A stretch of DNA of 64,000 bases from Gammaproteobacteria bacterium (lineage in GTDB: Bacteria > Pseudomonadota > Gammaproteobacteria > Enterobacterales > Alteromonadaceae): assembly GCA_017302255.1 (NCBI GenBank), contig JAFLDV010000005.1, forward strand, positions 1-64,000, given 5' to 3'. The position numbers and the translations under genes were made by a program. The notes beneath the pieces are model-generated. The model did not search any database, was not told where the DNA came from, and worked only from the letters and a program-made list of their open reading frames with translations. This document shows, one piece after another, positions 34,862 to 44,313 of the stretch; the stretch's first letter is position 1; each line of letters opens with the position of its first letter.

Positions 34862-35482
34862 ATGTTTACCGGAATAGTGCAAACCAAAGCAAAAGTTATC
34901 CAAGTGGTTGAAAAAGAACAGTTTCTTTCAATAAAGCTGCAAGTTGAGCCCGTGCATCTTCAGGCGTTGCAGCGTGGTGCAAGCATCGCAATTAATGGCA
35001 CCTGTTTAACGGCAACCGAGTTTGACATCGGCCAAGGCTGGGTAGCATTTGATGTGATTGCCGAAACTTTAAAACTCACCAACCTCGGTTTGTTGCAAAC
35101 CGGCGATAATGTCAATCTCGAACGTTCATTGAAATTTGGCGACGAAATCGGCGGTCATATTGTCTCTGGCCATATTCAAGGGGTCGCTGAAATTATTGAG
35201 ATTAATCGGACAACCGACAATTGCGCTATTAAGTTGCGGTTACCGGCGGCGCTTCAATCTTATATTTTTAGCAAAGGTTTTATTGCTGTCGATGGTATTA
35301 GCCTCACTGTTGGCGAAGTGAATGACGGTGTTTTTGGTCTATATCTGATACCGGAAACGCTTAGCGTGACAACGCTCGGCGAGCGTAAAGTGGGGGATTT
35401 ACTCAATATCGAAATGGACCAACAAAGCATCAGCATAGTGCAAACAGTTGAGCGAGTGTTGGCCGCACGCGGGCTAAGCTAG
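34862..35482 (+). CDS. ribE: Riboflavin synthase alpha chain
   Basis: A 206-residue enzyme that dismutates two 6,7-dimethyl-8-ribityllumazine molecules to riboflavin. It is formed by two similar lumazine-binding halves: MFTGIVQTKAKV... (residues 1-96) and GGHIVSGHIQGVAEI... (about 97-200). The typical GASIAINGTCLTAT and GFIAVDGISLTVGEV segments are present in the two halves. It stands alone here, outside any rib operon, and no FMN-riboswitch-like leader is visible in the 69 bp between it and the divergent MATE gene. The family symbol varies (ribC/ribE). Confidence 0.95.
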   Translation: MFTGIVQTKAKVIQVVEKEQFLSIKLQVEPVHLQALQRGASIAINGTCLTATEFDIGQGWVAFDVIAETLKLTNLGLLQTGDNVNLERSLKFGDEIGGHIVSGHIQGVAEIIEINRTTDNCAIKLRLPAALQSYIFSKGFIAVDGISLTVGEVNDGVFGLYLIPETLSVTTLGERKVGDLLNIEMDQQSISIVQTVERVLAARGLS

Positions 35483-35625
35483 CCGCATTTTTTCACCGCC
35501 TCGAAATATAATACGCACGCGCGGCGCCTGACTTTACAGCCGAGCGCTAGCGCGCTTGTGCGGTTGTGCAACGAATTTCCGTATTAAACTAAACGCACTT
35601 ACGCCCTAGTTAACCGTGCCAGCGC

Positions 35626-35826
35626 TTAATAAAACTGCTCATCATCGGCATCGACAAATATTTGTACTGAGCGATGCTGCTCGTCTTTGTGCATCTTGAT
35701 GTGAATTGGGTTGCAGCAGTTACTGCAATCCTCGAAATCATCTTGATCTTCGCCGCTAGTATCGACTGTGATATGAGTCGGATGGCCACAGAATGGACAA
35801 ATGATAGTTTGATGCAGCAGTTGCAT
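35626..35826 (-). CDS. CPXCG-motif cysteine-rich protein
   Basis: A 66-residue acidic protein with two zinc-binding-type knuckles, CPFCG (residues about 11-15) and CSNCC (about 35-39), as in the small CPXCG protein family of proteobacteria. The C-terminus (HKDEQHRSVQIFVDADDEQFY) is family-typical. It has no known role and is probably a zinc-ribbon adaptor. I chose 35826 because GGAGG is five bases upstream; six further codons are open. It follows the SDR gene closely and may be in its transcript. Confidence 0.82.
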   Translation of the reverse strand: MQLLHQTIICPFCGHPTHITVDTSGEDQDDFEDCSNCCNPIHIKMHKDEQHRSVQIFVDADDEQFY

Positions 35827-35862
35827 AAAGCCTCCAAAACGCATGAATAGCGATGGTGTGCC

Positions 35863-36627
35863 TCAGGCTTTGCTTGCTGCGCCTAAACTTCTACCCCCGT
35901 CGACCGCAATGATTTGACCATTCACGTAAGGCGCATGAATTAAAAATAACAAAGTCTGAGTAATGTCATCAGTATCGCCCAAACGAGCCAATGGGATTTG
36001 CGCAAGCACAGCGGCCTTGTCGTGGTCGCTTAAACTATTTGGATTATTCGTGCTTGGCTCTGGCCATAAAATGGCGCCTGGCGCTATACCGTTCACTCTG
36101 ATACTAGGTGCTAATTCCTTTGCTAGCGACTTTGTTAGCATCGCCAATGCTGCTTTTGCCATGCAATAAACTGGGTGCAACTGTAAAGGTTTTTCGGCAT
36201 GGATATCGACCATGTTGATAATACAGCCATTATTTTTCGCAAGTTCCACCGCTAAGGCTTGTGATAAAAATAATGGAGCCTTGGCATTACTGCCCATTAA
36301 GTCATGCCAATCGGCTTCAGTGACAGTGCCAATCGCTGTTGGGTAAAAACTTGAGGCGCTATTCACTAGAACATCAAGTCTGCCAAATGCTTCAATACTG
36401 CGCGCCGCAAGTTCGAGTAGTTGTGGCTGGTCGTTTAAATCGGCTTGTAGTGCAATTGCTGAATGTGCTCGAAGCTGATTGAGCTGATGGCATAGCGCTT
36501 CAGCTTGTGCTTTCGCGGTTCGATAATGCACAACGACGTTAAAACCATCGAGCTGCAGAGCTTTTATCATTGCAGCGCCTAAGCGTTGGCCTGATCCTGT
36601 GACTAACGCGACTTTCCTTTCACTCAT
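35863..36627 (-). CDS. Pteridine reductase-like short-chain dehydrogenase
   Basis: A 254-residue NADPH-dependent SDR. The cofactor motif VTGSGQRLGAAM, with the basic R of the TGxxxRxG variant, is found in pteridine reductases (PTR1/FolM). NSASSFYPTAIGTV and the catalytic Y-x-x-x-K (YCMAKAALAMLTKSLAKELA) match that branch. The likely role is dihydropterin reduction in folate or molybdopterin cofactor salvage. Its start overlaps the stop of the HAD gene by four bases (ATGA, 36624-36627), so the two are translationally coupled. The upstream fructosamine kinase gene is in the same direction. Confidence 0.82.
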   Translation of the reverse strand: MSERKVALVTGSGQRLGAAMIKALQLDGFNVVVHYRTAKAQAEALCHQLNQLRAHSAIALQADLNDQPQLLELAARSIEAFGRLDVLVNSASSFYPTAIGTVTEADWHDLMGSNAKAPLFLSQALAVELAKNNGCIINMVDIHAEKPLQLHPVYCMAKAALAMLTKSLAKELAPSIRVNGIAPGAILWPEPSTNNPNSLSDHDKAAVLAQIPLARLGDTDDITQTLLFLIHAPYVNGQIIAVDGGRSLGAASKA

Positions 36628-37298
36628 GCTGAGGTGCCATCCGCAAAAGCGCCCAGCAAATCCGCGGCTTGCAAATGCAGTAAGTTCGGCAGGATTTTAT
36701 CGGCTATGGCATAACGAGGATCATGTTGATGCTGCGCATCTGGTACGGCTATGCAGCGCATACGGGCTGATTTTGCGGCGATAACACCAGTGACACTGTC
36801 TTCCAAAGCTACGCAATCAACAGCGGCTACACCGAGCGCTGCAGCAGCGTTGAGATAGACCTGCGGATGTGGCTTGGCAAGTGGCAGAAATTCGGCAGAG
36901 CAGGTGGCATCAAATAACGGCAGCAGCCCAAAATGTTTAAGGGTCGCCAACATCATCCGGTGATTAGATGACGTGGCTAACGCAACTGGCAGTCCAAGTG
37001 ATTTTGCTAATAAAATAGCCTCGCGTGCGCCCGGTAATAAGCGACCGCGCTGAATAATTAGAGCTATCACCCGATTAATGATTAGATCAGCAACTTCGGC
37101 TTGAGTGATGCCGGTCCAAGGTGATTGCTCGTACCAATACTGCACCACATAATCGCAGCGCCAACCTAAGGTTTTGGCGGTATCTGCTGGAGATAGGGGA
37201 ACACCTAGGGCGCTAAATTGTTCATATTCTGCTTGTTGCCAAAAATCTTCAGAATCGAGCAATAAGCCGTCCATATCAAAAATAACCGCGCCTGACAT
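36624..37298 (-). CDS. HAD-family sugar-phosphate phosphatase (YniC-like)
   Basis: A 224-residue HAD-IA hydrolase. The nucleophile motif FDMDGLLLDSE (D8, D10), motif II ATSSNHR, and motif IV DSVTGVIAAKSA are present. The sequence fits the YniC/hexitol phosphatase branch: WLLLDSEDFWQQA-like context and KPHPQVYLNAAAALGV. It would dephosphorylate small sugar or hexitol phosphates. It is coupled to the downstream SDR gene by a 4-bp overlap, and lies 26 bp after the fructosamine kinase gene. YniA and YniC are also neighbours in other gammaproteobacteria. Confidence 0.85.
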   Translation of the reverse strand: MSGAVIFDMDGLLLDSEDFWQQAEYEQFSALGVPLSPADTAKTLGWRCDYVVQYWYEQSPWTGITQAEVADLIINRVIALIIQRGRLLPGAREAILLAKSLGLPVALATSSNHRMMLATLKHFGLLPLFDATCSAEFLPLAKPHPQVYLNAAAALGVAAVDCVALEDSVTGVIAAKSARMRCIAVPDAQHQHDPRYAIADKILPNLLHLQAADLLGAFADGTSA

Positions 37299-37324
37299 AA
37301 AACTCCAAACGCGGTTTGTGGCGG

Positions 37325-38185
37325 TTAGCTCAGCAGTTGGTTAATCATTTCCTGTGCTTGCCAGCTGTACCGTCCACCGCGCATATATGCATGGTGAAGA
37401 AGATGGTACAGATTATAGAGATCTTTTCTATCGTGAAAACCCTCTGGCAGCGGATTAATCTGCTGATAAGCGGACAAAAAGCTCTCTGGTAGCGGGTTAA
37501 ATAAGCCGGCGTGCGCCAAATCCGCTTCCCGATCACCAAAATAACTCGCTGGGTCAAAAATCACAGGGGTTTCACCGAGGAAGCCAACATTGCCACGCCA
37601 GAACTCGCCGTGAAGTAGCGATGGTTTTGGCTGATGGTGATGCAGGCGCTGGCGGACTCGTTCAACAATCTTATCGATGTCGCCAAACTTTTGTTGTTGT
37701 TCAGCGAGCAGCTGCAGGATCCAGCCGATGCGTTGTTCGGAGTAAAAAGTCGACCAATTACTTTGCCATTGGTTCGGTTGCAAGGTCGCTGTTAGATAAT
37801 TGTCCCAATCAAAACCATATTGGGCTTGGTCATCGGCTTGATGCAGAAAAGCCAGTTGATGACCCAAAGCCTGCCAGCCATAAGGATGGTCAGTCGCTAA
37901 CGGCAGGTATTCAAGCACTAGGAACGCTTTATCGAGTGTTTGGCCAGAACAAACAACTTGTGGACACTTGATGCAATGACGCGCTGACAACGCGTTGAGC
38001 GTTAAGGCTTCGGTAGCGAAACTATCAAGGACCTCGCGATGGTTCAGTTTAACGAAGAATTGTTGATCGCCTCCTCGCACTTGGTATAACAAATTGCCGG
38101 AATGCGTCGCCAATTGTTGTTTATGTTCAATATGAAAATCTTGCTGAATTTCGGCACTAATTTGTTCGGCTAAAGCTTGCCACAT
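37325..38185 (-). CDS. yniA: Fructosamine kinase-family protein (YniA-like)
   Basis: A 286-residue kinase-like protein of the fructosamine kinase family. The nucleotide-binding loop is GNLLYQVRGGDQQFFVKLN, and the catalytic HGEFWRGNVGFL and FDPASYFGDREADLA are intact. It may phosphorylate glycated amines to remove them from proteins. I chose the start at 38185 (MWQALAEQISAEI), the family N-terminus; an open frame continues to 38284 without a ribosome site. It leads a three-gene run yniA-yniC-SDR on the - strand, divergent from thrS. Confidence 0.87.
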   Translation of the reverse strand: MWQALAEQISAEIQQDFHIEHKQQLATHSGNLLYQVRGGDQQFFVKLNHREVLDSFATEALTLNALSARHCIKCPQVVCSGQTLDKAFLVLEYLPLATDHPYGWQALGHQLAFLHQADDQAQYGFDWDNYLTATLQPNQWQSNWSTFYSEQRIGWILQLLAEQQQKFGDIDKIVERVRQRLHHHQPKPSLLHGEFWRGNVGFLGETPVIFDPASYFGDREADLAHAGLFNPLPESFLSAYQQINPLPEGFHDRKDLYNLYHLLHHAYMRGGRYSWQAQEMINQLLS

Positions 38186-38467
38186 AACTGATTCCTGTTT
38201 GCTGGGCGCCTTTAATAGAGTAGGCGTAATTGAGTATGGTGCAACTTTGCCAAATTCGCGCAATGACGACTTGATCCTGAACAAACCTTGCCGAAATTAG
38301 TGCTGGAAGGTTAAGATATGGCCGCTTGTTAGATTGGTGTATCTGGGTTACGTACCCATCGCACTCCGTTTCGCCGCTCGTATGGCAAAACCCTAACAGG
38401 CATATCATTCATAACTTATTGAAAACATGTGTCCCTTGGTATGGGCCACCACTGTAAGGATAACAAG

Positions 38468-40378
38468 ATGCCAGTTATTACTCTGCCTGACGGAAGTCAG
38501 CGCGCCTTTGATGCTCCTTTATCTATTCTCGATGTTGCGAAAAATATCGGCCCAGGTTTAGCCAAAGCGACCATTGCCGGCAAAATTGATGGTCAGTTGG
38601 CTGATGCCTGCGAAATCATCGACCGCGATGTCAGTTTAAGTATCGTCACTAGTAAAGACCAAGAAGGCTTAGAGATTTTGCGCCACTCTTGCGCGCATTT
38701 ATTAGGTCACGCCATTAAGCAATTATGGCCAAACGTGAAAATGGCGATTGGTCCAGTCATCGACAATGGATTTTATTACGACGTCGATTTAGACCGTCCA
38801 ATTAGCAGCGATGATTTAGCGCAACTTGAAGAGCGCATGCTGCAACTTGCGAAAACCGAATATGACGTAGTGAAGAAAAAAGTAAGCTGGCAAGAAGCTT
38901 ACGATACCTTTGCTGCACGTGGCGAAAGCTACAAGATGGAAATCCTGAACGATAACGTCGCGAAAGACGATCGTCCAGGCCTTTATCATCATGAAGAATA
39001 TATTGATATGTGCCGCGGCCCACACGTGCCAAATATGCGGTTTTGTCAGCATTTCAAAATCATGAAGGTAGCGGGTGCTTATTGGCGTGGTGACGCGAAA
39101 AACAAAATGCTGCAACGCATTTACGGCACCGCTTGGGCTGATAAAAAGCAATTAGCTGCTTATTTACTGCAATTGGAAGAAGCGGAAAAACGCGACCACC
39201 GTAAAATTGGTAAAGCGTTAGGCTTATTCCATTGGCAAGAAGAAGCGCCTGGCATGGTGTTCTGGCACAACGACGGCTGGACTATCTTCCGTGAGCTCGA
39301 AGCTTTTGTTCGTGAAAAACTGGCTGAATATGACTACCAAGAAGTCAAAGGCCCATTCATGATGGACAAAGTGCTTTGGGAACGTTCTGGTCACTGGGAA
39401 AAATACTCAGAGAACATGTTCGTCACTAGTTCGGAAAACCGCGATTACGCGATTAAACCGATGAACTGCCCAGGTCACGTGCAAATCTTCAACCAAGGCT
39501 TAAAGTCTTACCGTGATTTACCGCTGCGGATGGCTGAGTTTGGTTGTTGTCACCGCAATGAACCATCGGGCGGTTTACATGGCCTGATGCGTGTGCGTGG
39601 TTTTACCCAAGATGACGCGCATATTTTCTGTACTGAAGACCAGGTGCAAGCGGAAGTTTCAGCTTGTATCAAAATGGTATTTGATGTTTACAGCACCTTT
39701 GGTTTTAAAGATGTCAAAGTGAAGCTGTCGACTCGTCCGGAAAAACGCATTGGTTCTGATGAAATTTGGCATAAAGCGGAACAAGGCTTAGCTGAAGCAT
39801 TAACTGCAAATGGCATCGAATTTGATCTGCAACCGGGCGAAGGCGCGTTTTACGGTCCAAAAATCGAATTTACTTTACACGATTGTTTGGGTCGCGCTTG
39901 GCAATGTGGTACAGTGCAGCTCGATTTTGCCTTACCAGGTCGGTTAGGCGCTAGTTTTGTTGCTGAAGGCAACGATCGCCAAGTTCCAGTGATGATTCAC
40001 CGTGCTGTACTTGGTTCACTTGAACGTTTTATCGGGATCCTGATTGAAGAATACGCAGGATTTTTCCCAGCATGGTTGGCCCCAACTCAGGTTGTCGTGA
40101 TGAATATTACCGATAATCAGGCCGATTATGCCAAGGAATTAGTAAAAACTTTCAAATCTCACGGAATTAGAGCAACTTCAGACTTGAGAAATGAGAAGAT
40201 TGGCTTTAAAATCCGCGAGCACACGCTAGCACGTGTTCCATATTTGGTTGTCGTCGGTGACAAAGAAGTTGAAGCCGGTGATTTAGCCTTAAGAACACGT
40301 AAAGGCGAAGACTTAGGTAAGATGTCAGTAAGCGACTTCGTTGCGAAGTTAACCACTGAAATTAAAAACCGGGTCTGA
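38468..40378 (+). CDS. thrS: Threonyl-tRNA synthetase
   Basis: A 636-residue class II aminoacyl-tRNA synthetase. The N-terminal TGS domain ([14 protein letters not shown], residues 1-60) is followed by the SAD editing domain ([16 protein letters not shown]). The catalytic core carries the zinc ligands in [10 protein letters not shown] and the later [11 protein letters not shown], and an anticodon-binding C-terminal domain ends the protein. It is cytoplasmic. ATG 38468 follows AAGGA (38456). The ORF is open to 38429, but the extra codons lack conservation. It is the first gene of the classic thrS-infC-rpmI-rplT operon. E. coli represses thrS through an mRNA operator; I see no matching leader here. 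Confidence 0.97.
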   Translation: MPVITLPDGSQRAFDAPLSILDVAKNIGPGLAKATIAGKIDGQLADACEIIDRDVSLSIVTSKDQEGLEILRHSCAHLLGHAIKQLWPNVKMAIGPVIDNGFYYDVDLDRPISSDDLAQLEERMLQLAKTEYDVVKKKVSWQEAYDTFAARGESYKMEILNDNVAKDDRPGLYHHEEYIDMCRGPHVPNMRFCQHFKIMKVAGAYWRGDAKNKMLQRIYGTAWADKKQLAAYLLQLEEAEKRDHRKIGKALGLFHWQEEAPGMVFWHNDGWTIFRELEAFVREKLAEYDYQEVKGPFMMDKVLWERSGHWEKYSENMFVTSSENRDYAIKPMNCPGHVQIFNQGLKSYRDLPLRMAEFGCCHRNEPSGGLHGLMRVRGFTQDDAHIFCTEDQVQAEVSACIKMVFDVYSTFGFKDVKVKLSTRPEKRIGSDEIWHKAEQGLAEALTANGIEFDLQPGEGAFYGPKIEFTLHDCLGRAWQCGTVQLDFALPGRLGASFVAEGNDRQVPVMIHRAVLGSLERFIGILIEEYAGFFPAWLAPTQVVVMNITDNQADYAKELVKTFKSHGIRATSDLRNEKIGFKIREHTLARVPYLVVVGDKEVEAGDLALRTRKGEDLGKMSVSDFVAKLTTEIKNRV

Positions 40379-40405
40379 TGATATTAATTCTTGGAGGAAC
40401 ATACC

Positions 40406-40948
40406 ATTAAAGTAGGAAAGAAACCGTTACCAACGAACAGACCGAATCGTATTAACGAAGAAATCAACGTCCGCGAAGTGCGTTTGATTGGTCTGGAAGG
40501 TGAGCAATTAGGTGTAGTCAATACCGCTGAAGCCATTCGTATGGCAGAAGAAGGTGGTTGTGATCTGGTAGAAATCAGCCCAACAGCCGAGCCGCCTGTT
40601 TGTAAGTTAATGGACTATGGTAAGTTCCTCTTCGAGAAGGGTAAAGCTGCTAAAGAGCAGAAGAAGAAGCAAAAACAGATCCAGATTAAGGAAATTAAAT
40701 TCCGGCCTGGAACTGATGAAGGCGATTACCAGGTAAAACTACGCAACCTGCGTCGCTTCATTGAAGAGGGTGACAAAGCTAAAGTAACGCTGCGCTATCG
40801 CGGTCGTGAAATGGCGCATTTGGACATCGGTATTGAAGTTCTAAACCGTATTAAGGACGACATGGCAGATATCGCTATCTGTGAATCGTTCCCAAGTCGT
40901 GTTGAAGGACGTCAGATGATCATGATGCTGGCCCCAAATAAGAAGTAA
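40406..40948 (+). CDS. infC: Translation initiation factor IF-3, AUU start
   Basis: A 180-residue IF-3, which binds the 30S subunit and monitors start-codon choice. Residues [25 protein letters not shown] mark the N-domain, and [19 protein letters not shown] and [10 protein letters not shown] the C-domain. The start is the rare ATT at 40406, eight bases after GGAGG (40393-40397). A TTG at 40391 overlaps that ribosome site and cannot be the real start. In E. coli the AUU start lets IF-3 repress its own translation, and the same control is implied here. It lies 27 bp after thrS. Confidence 0.95.
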   Translation: MKVGKKPLPTNRPNRINEEINVREVRLIGLEGEQLGVVNTAEAIRMAEEGGCDLVEISPTAEPPVCKLMDYGKFLFEKGKAAKEQKKKQKQIQIKEIKFRPGTDEGDYQVKLRNLRRFIEEGDKAKVTLRYRGREMAHLDIGIEVLNRIKDDMADIAICESFPSRVEGRQMIMMLAPNKK

Positions 40949-40970
40949 TAAGCGCATACAAGTAGAAGCG

Positions 40971-41006
40971 TCCTGCCGCAGCACTCGTGCTGTGGCGGGA
41001 TGTTTT
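40971..41006 (+). terminator. Hairpin terminator/attenuator between infC and rpmI
   Basis: TCCTGCCGCAGCAC pairs with GTGCTGTGGCGGGA (40971-41000, tight loop) and is followed by TGTTTTT. This would partially terminate transcription before rpmI, or act in the L20-mediated repression described for rpmI-rplT in E. coli. Which of the two is not decidable here. Confidence 0.7.
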
Positions 41007-41051
41007 TCGCCTTATTATTCGTTGTAATTTAACAATGCGAGTTATTTAACT

Positions 41052-41249
41052 ATGCCTAAGATGAAAACCAACAAAGGCGCTGCCAAGCGCTTTAAAAAAA
41101 CCGCTTCTGGTGGTTTTAAACGTAAGCAATCACATCTTCGCCACATCCTGACGAAGAAGTCTTCTAAGCGTAAGCGTCAGTTAGGTCCAAAAACGTTAGT
41201 TGCAAAAGTTGACGTCGCTGGTATCGCTCGCTGCATGCCATACGCATAA
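41052..41249 (+). CDS. rpmI: 50S ribosomal protein L35
   Basis: A 65-residue, highly basic ribosomal protein. [20 protein letters not shown] and [20 protein letters not shown] are diagnostic. Length fits the family. It is 103 bp after infC, behind a hairpin, and 16 bp before rplT, with which it is translationally linked in other enterobacteria-like species. No oddities. Confidence 0.98.
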   Translation: MPKMKTNKGAAKRFKKTASGGFKRKQSHLRHILTKKSSKRKRQLGPKTLVAKVDVAGIARCMPYA

Positions 41250-41265
41250 TATTAGGAGATTTTAA

Positions 41266-41625
41266 ATGCCAAGAGTAAAACGTGGTGTGACCGCACGTGC
41301 GCGTCATAAGAAGGTATTAAACCAGGCTAAAGGTTACTACGGTGCCCGTAGCCGTGTTTATCGTGTAGCTTTCCAAGCAGTTATCAAAGCCGGCCAATAC
41401 GCTTACCGTGACCGTCGTCAACGTAAACGTCAATTCCGTCAACTGTGGATCGCGCGTATCAACGCTGCTTCACGTCAAAACGGTTTATCTTACAGCCGTT
41501 TCATCGATGGTCTGAAAAGAGCGTCTGTTGAAATCGACCGTAAAATTCTGGCTGACATCGCTGTATTCGACAAAGGCGCATTTGCTGCCTTAGTTGCTAA
41601 AGCGAAACAAGCTTTATCTGCTTAA
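41266..41625 (+). CDS. rplT: 50S ribosomal protein L20
   Basis: A 119-residue, Arg/Lys-rich protein that is essential early in 50S assembly. [20 protein letters not shown] and [19 protein letters not shown] are diagnostic. In E. coli free L20 represses rpmI-rplT translation by binding a site upstream of rpmI. A clear ribosome site (TAGGAG) precedes ATG 41266. It ends the operon before a strong terminator. Confidence 0.98.
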   Translation: MPRVKRGVTARARHKKVLNQAKGYYGARSRVYRVAFQAVIKAGQYAYRDRRQRKRQFRQLWIARINAASRQNGLSYSRFIDGLKRASVEIDRKILADIAVFDKGAFAALVAKAKQALSA

Positions 41626-41642
41626 TTTTAAGCAGTGAAAAG

Positions 41643-41667
41643 AAACCGCCGAAAGGCGGTTTTTTTA
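41643..41667 (+). terminator. Rho-independent terminator of the thrS-rplT operon
   Basis: AAACCGCC-GAAA-GGCGGTTT, a GNRA-looped hairpin, is followed by a T-run (41660-41666). Confidence 0.93.
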
Positions 41668-41688
41668 TGCCCAGAATTTAGCTGGGCA
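41668..41688. other. Second small hairpin after rplT terminator
   Basis: TGCCCAG (41668-41674) pairs perfectly with CTGGGCA (41682-41688) over a 7-base loop. It directly adjoins the operon terminator. It may be a back-up terminator or a processing structure; no T-run follows. Confidence 0.45.
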
Positions 41689-41851
41689 TAGCTTAGCTCA
41701 GCTCTATACCGTAGGTGCGAGAATAGCGTAGGTCGAATTGATGGCCGTTAATTCAAGCTAATAGCCTTAGTCTTAGCGACGCGAAATTGCGATTGCCAGC
41801 AGAGACTCTAGTAAATGCTTTCGGCATGAACAAAAGGTTATGCTGTTCTTT

Positions 41852-41879
41852 TCAAAAAAAAATAGGCGCCGCAGCGCCC
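41852..41879 (-). terminator. Rho-independent terminator of META-domain gene
   Basis: On the - strand GGCGC-TGCG-GCGCC (plus 41865-41878) is followed, after TA, by a run of nine T (plus 41854-41862). It lies 20 bp after the gene's stop. Confidence 0.85.
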
Positions 41880-41899
41880 ATCTTTAACATCTATCGCTG

Positions 41900-43009
41900 T
41901 TAATTCACTGCAGGTAAGAATTCCATAATCACTTTATTGTCTTTAAATAACTGTAATTTCGCGTGATTAACTTCAATACGGTCAGCGACCTGCAACTGCT
42001 TAGTAAACTGCTGCTCATAGAAATTAGCATCAGCACAAGATTTTCTGGTGCTGATGACTGGTAACACTTTGAGTTGATTGTCTTTTTGCTGATAACCCGC
42101 GTTAAAGTTATTGCAGCCAGAAAAACCGAACAGGCGATTACTTTCTTCAAACATCATTCGAATGTTTAATTTCGCCGGAACACCAATTTGCGAGACAGTG
42201 TGCAGACGCCAAACTACGCCATGGATTTTTCCTGGTGACAACTTATCCGGGCAATTCGCGCCTGGCCAAAACCGGTCAAACTTATCAACGAACAGAGCGT
42301 CTCCTTGATCTGGACTACGACGAGCAACCATAGACGTCAGAATTGCTTTGCCGTTTAGGTTTTTATCGGTTTGGTAATTGCGCATCATTGGTAAATGATG
42401 CTGGGTCATTGCGACCTGCAAACTTTCACCAGACTGACAATCCATGAAGCTGGCCTCAGTGCCTTTCACTTGGTAAAGTCCAAGTAGTGGCATTCTGGTG
42501 TCCAAGCGGACAAATTCTCTTTCCTGTACCAAGGTGAAGTTCTCGGTTGATACCATTGGCTTGCCAGCATGTTCCAGCAAAGTGATCTGTTGACTATTCA
42601 CGAATACAAATGACGGGATTGAAATTCCTTTGGCAGTGAAATGCAAAGTGCGGTCATCTTGTTGCCAAGTGCCTTGAATCAATTCAACTTTATTTTTATC
42701 CAAATGCTCACGACGCGCTTCAAAACGGCCATCAGTAAAGATGTTCAATTGATATTGAATGCCGCTGCACTTGCGTTTAGCGCAGGTAATAGTGCCACTG
42801 AACGTAGAATCGCGGTCAATTACATACAAACCGAAATCCATGGCAATCGCTTCAGTGCTCGCGGAATTTGTGACTTCGTTCGGGACTAATTCTGGGGTTG
42901 GCTCTTCAATAACCGTTACCGGGGCTGGTTCAGCTTTTTTTACCGGTTCAACTGTTGCACAGCCAGCAAGCATAACTGCCAGCAATATTAAACTACGTTT
43001 CATCAACAT
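41900..43009 (-). CDS. META-domain lipoprotein (HslJ-related)
   Basis: A 369-residue lipoprotein, signal MLMKRSLILLAVMLAGC, Cys17 lipobox. The C-terminal META domain (residues about 260-369) shows RMMFEESNRLFGFSGCNNFNAGYQ and later KSCADANFYEQQFTKQL, as in HslJ-type envelope stress proteins. The N-terminal 240 residues resemble DUF/COG3187 repeats with paired cysteines. The function is unclear; members are associated with the heat-shock or envelope response. The start could be Met3 (43003), six bases downstream. It is monocistronic and ends in a strong terminator. Confidence 0.78.
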   Translation of the reverse strand: MLMKRSLILLAVMLAGCATVEPVKKAEPAPVTVIEEPTPELVPNEVTNSASTEAIAMDFGLYVIDRDSTFSGTITCAKRKCSGIQYQLNIFTDGRFEARREHLDKNKVELIQGTWQQDDRTLHFTAKGISIPSFVFVNSQQITLLEHAGKPMVSTENFTLVQEREFVRLDTRMPLLGLYQVKGTEASFMDCQSGESLQVAMTQHHLPMMRNYQTDKNLNGKAILTSMVARRSPDQGDALFVDKFDRFWPGANCPDKLSPGKIHGVVWRLHTVSQIGVPAKLNIRMMFEESNRLFGFSGCNNFNAGYQQKDNQLKVLPVISTRKSCADANFYEQQFTKQLQVADRIEVNHAKLQLFKDNKVIMEFLPAVN

Positions 43010-43083
43010 CGCTCATCAGAGTTCTAAAATTGTCGCCATTATAAAGCATCCAATCTATGGGATGCAGCGATTTTATCGATTTT

Positions 43084-43974
43084 TCAGGATCTGATAATTG
43101 CTTGTTTTTGCCAATGCGTTTTAAGTAATGCTGCCGTTGCACTTGGGAATTGTTGCATGAAGCAATGACTTCCAGTGACTTTTTCGATATGTAACTGGGG
43201 TCGATGTTTTTGCCAGTAGCGCGCAGATTTAGCGACAAAAGGGTAAGTTGAGTCACCATAGACCAATAACTTAGCACCTTCAGCTTTATTAAGTTTACGC
43301 CATAACGCTCGAGGGAAACTGCCAAAAATCTCTGCTTCACGCGAGCTTTGACATTTTAAACGGCTGCCGTCGTCCTCATGGGTAAGCGCATTTTCGATGT
43401 ACGCAGACAGAGCATCAGCGGCCCAGCCTTTAAACATGCCCCGTTCTTGAAGATATTGATGGCATTCAGTTTTGTCTGGCCAATGACTACGTCTTTTACG
43501 GGCTTTTTTTGCCATAGGATTATGTGGGTACCAACCCAGCCAATCTAGCATTTGCATGCCGCTTAACATACTTGGAGTAAATAACACGGGATCTAACAAC
43601 ACAATTTCGGCAAACAACTGTGGGTGGTCAGCTTGTATCAGCGCTGTTAAAACTCCGCCAAAACTATGTCCTAAACCAATTACTGGTACGTCACCAAATT
43701 GGGATTTGTGCGCTGTGAATGCTAAGGCTGCAAGTTCGGCGCTGCGATTCCAGCCAACAAAAGCGCCGCCATGATCACTGTCACCATGACCTTGGGCATC
43801 TGATAAAAACAAATCAAAGTATGGAGCTAACTCTGCTAGCAATGGCCAATACATCTTGCTGCAATAGCCATTGCCATGCAAAACATGGAGAACTGGTTTG
43901 CCTGATGCCGGTGAATGTGCACCTCTCAGGGTAAAACCTTCTGGGGTTTGAAAGCTCCAAGGCACTAACTGCAT
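43084..43974 (-). CDS. Alpha/beta hydrolase
   Basis: A 296-residue alpha/beta-hydrolase. The oxyanion segment VLHVLHGNGYCSKMYWPLL, nucleophile elbow GLGHSFGG (Ser in a G-x-S-x-G), acidic region and the final His in VTGSHCFMQQFP make a complete triad. No signal peptide is seen, so it is probably cytoplasmic. Substrate unknown; it could be an esterase or thioesterase. It lies in tandem with the META-domain gene, 74 bp away, but each looks independently transcribed. Confidence 0.8.
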   Translation of the reverse strand: MQLVPWSFQTPEGFTLRGAHSPASGKPVLHVLHGNGYCSKMYWPLLAELAPYFDLFLSDAQGHGDSDHGGAFVGWNRSAELAALAFTAHKSQFGDVPVIGLGHSFGGVLTALIQADHPQLFAEIVLLDPVLFTPSMLSGMQMLDWLGWYPHNPMAKKARKRRSHWPDKTECHQYLQERGMFKGWAADALSAYIENALTHEDDGSRLKCQSSREAEIFGSFPRALWRKLNKAEGAKLLVYGDSTYPFVAKSARYWQKHRPQLHIEKVTGSHCFMQQFPSATAALLKTHWQKQAIIRS

Positions 43975-44274
43975 GATAATTCCAAGTAATTACTCTAAGT
44001 CTACGGTGCCACGGAACTAAGGTTACTGCAACAACTTCATAAAATGAGTTTAATAAGAAATCATAGGTAAAGTTGTGCGGACACCTTGTGTGATGCGCGC
44101 ACAACTGATTTAGACATTGCCGTTGTCGGTGGGCAAAGTGTTTATTTCACAAGCAAAGATGTTTAAAGTTGAACCAGATAGTTATGGCGCTGGTGAATTA
44201 CCCAGTAATTTCCCCAGTAATTCATTGATGCAGCTCTTTGCTTAGACCGAGCACTCACTTTTTAGCGCCAATAA
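43975..44274. other. Intergenic region upstream of alpha/beta hydrolase
   Basis: About 300 bp without a gene or convincing regulatory site. GTGCGGACAC...GTGTGATGCGCGCAC-type GC-rich inverted sequence (about 44077-44102) and a doubled CCAGTAATT are visible, both weak. The stretch ends at the terminator of the TonB receptor gene. Confidence 0.4.
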
Positions 44275-44298
44275 AAAAGCCACCCGAAGGTGGCTTTT
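44275..44298 (-). terminator. Rho-independent terminator of second TonB receptor
   Basis: AAAAGCCACC-CGAA-GGTGGCTTTT, followed on the - strand by a T-run. Confidence 0.9.
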
Positions 44299-44313
44299 AG
44301 AAATAGACCTAGC

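Noticed and set aside
42759..43094. + strand open frame opposite the META-domain gene
   Set aside because: Antisense to a gene with signal peptide and recognisable domain; composition is Thr/Ser-rich shadow.
44077..44102. Possible operator upstream of the alpha/beta hydrolase
   Set aside because: The inverted sequence is imperfect and matches no regulator site I know.
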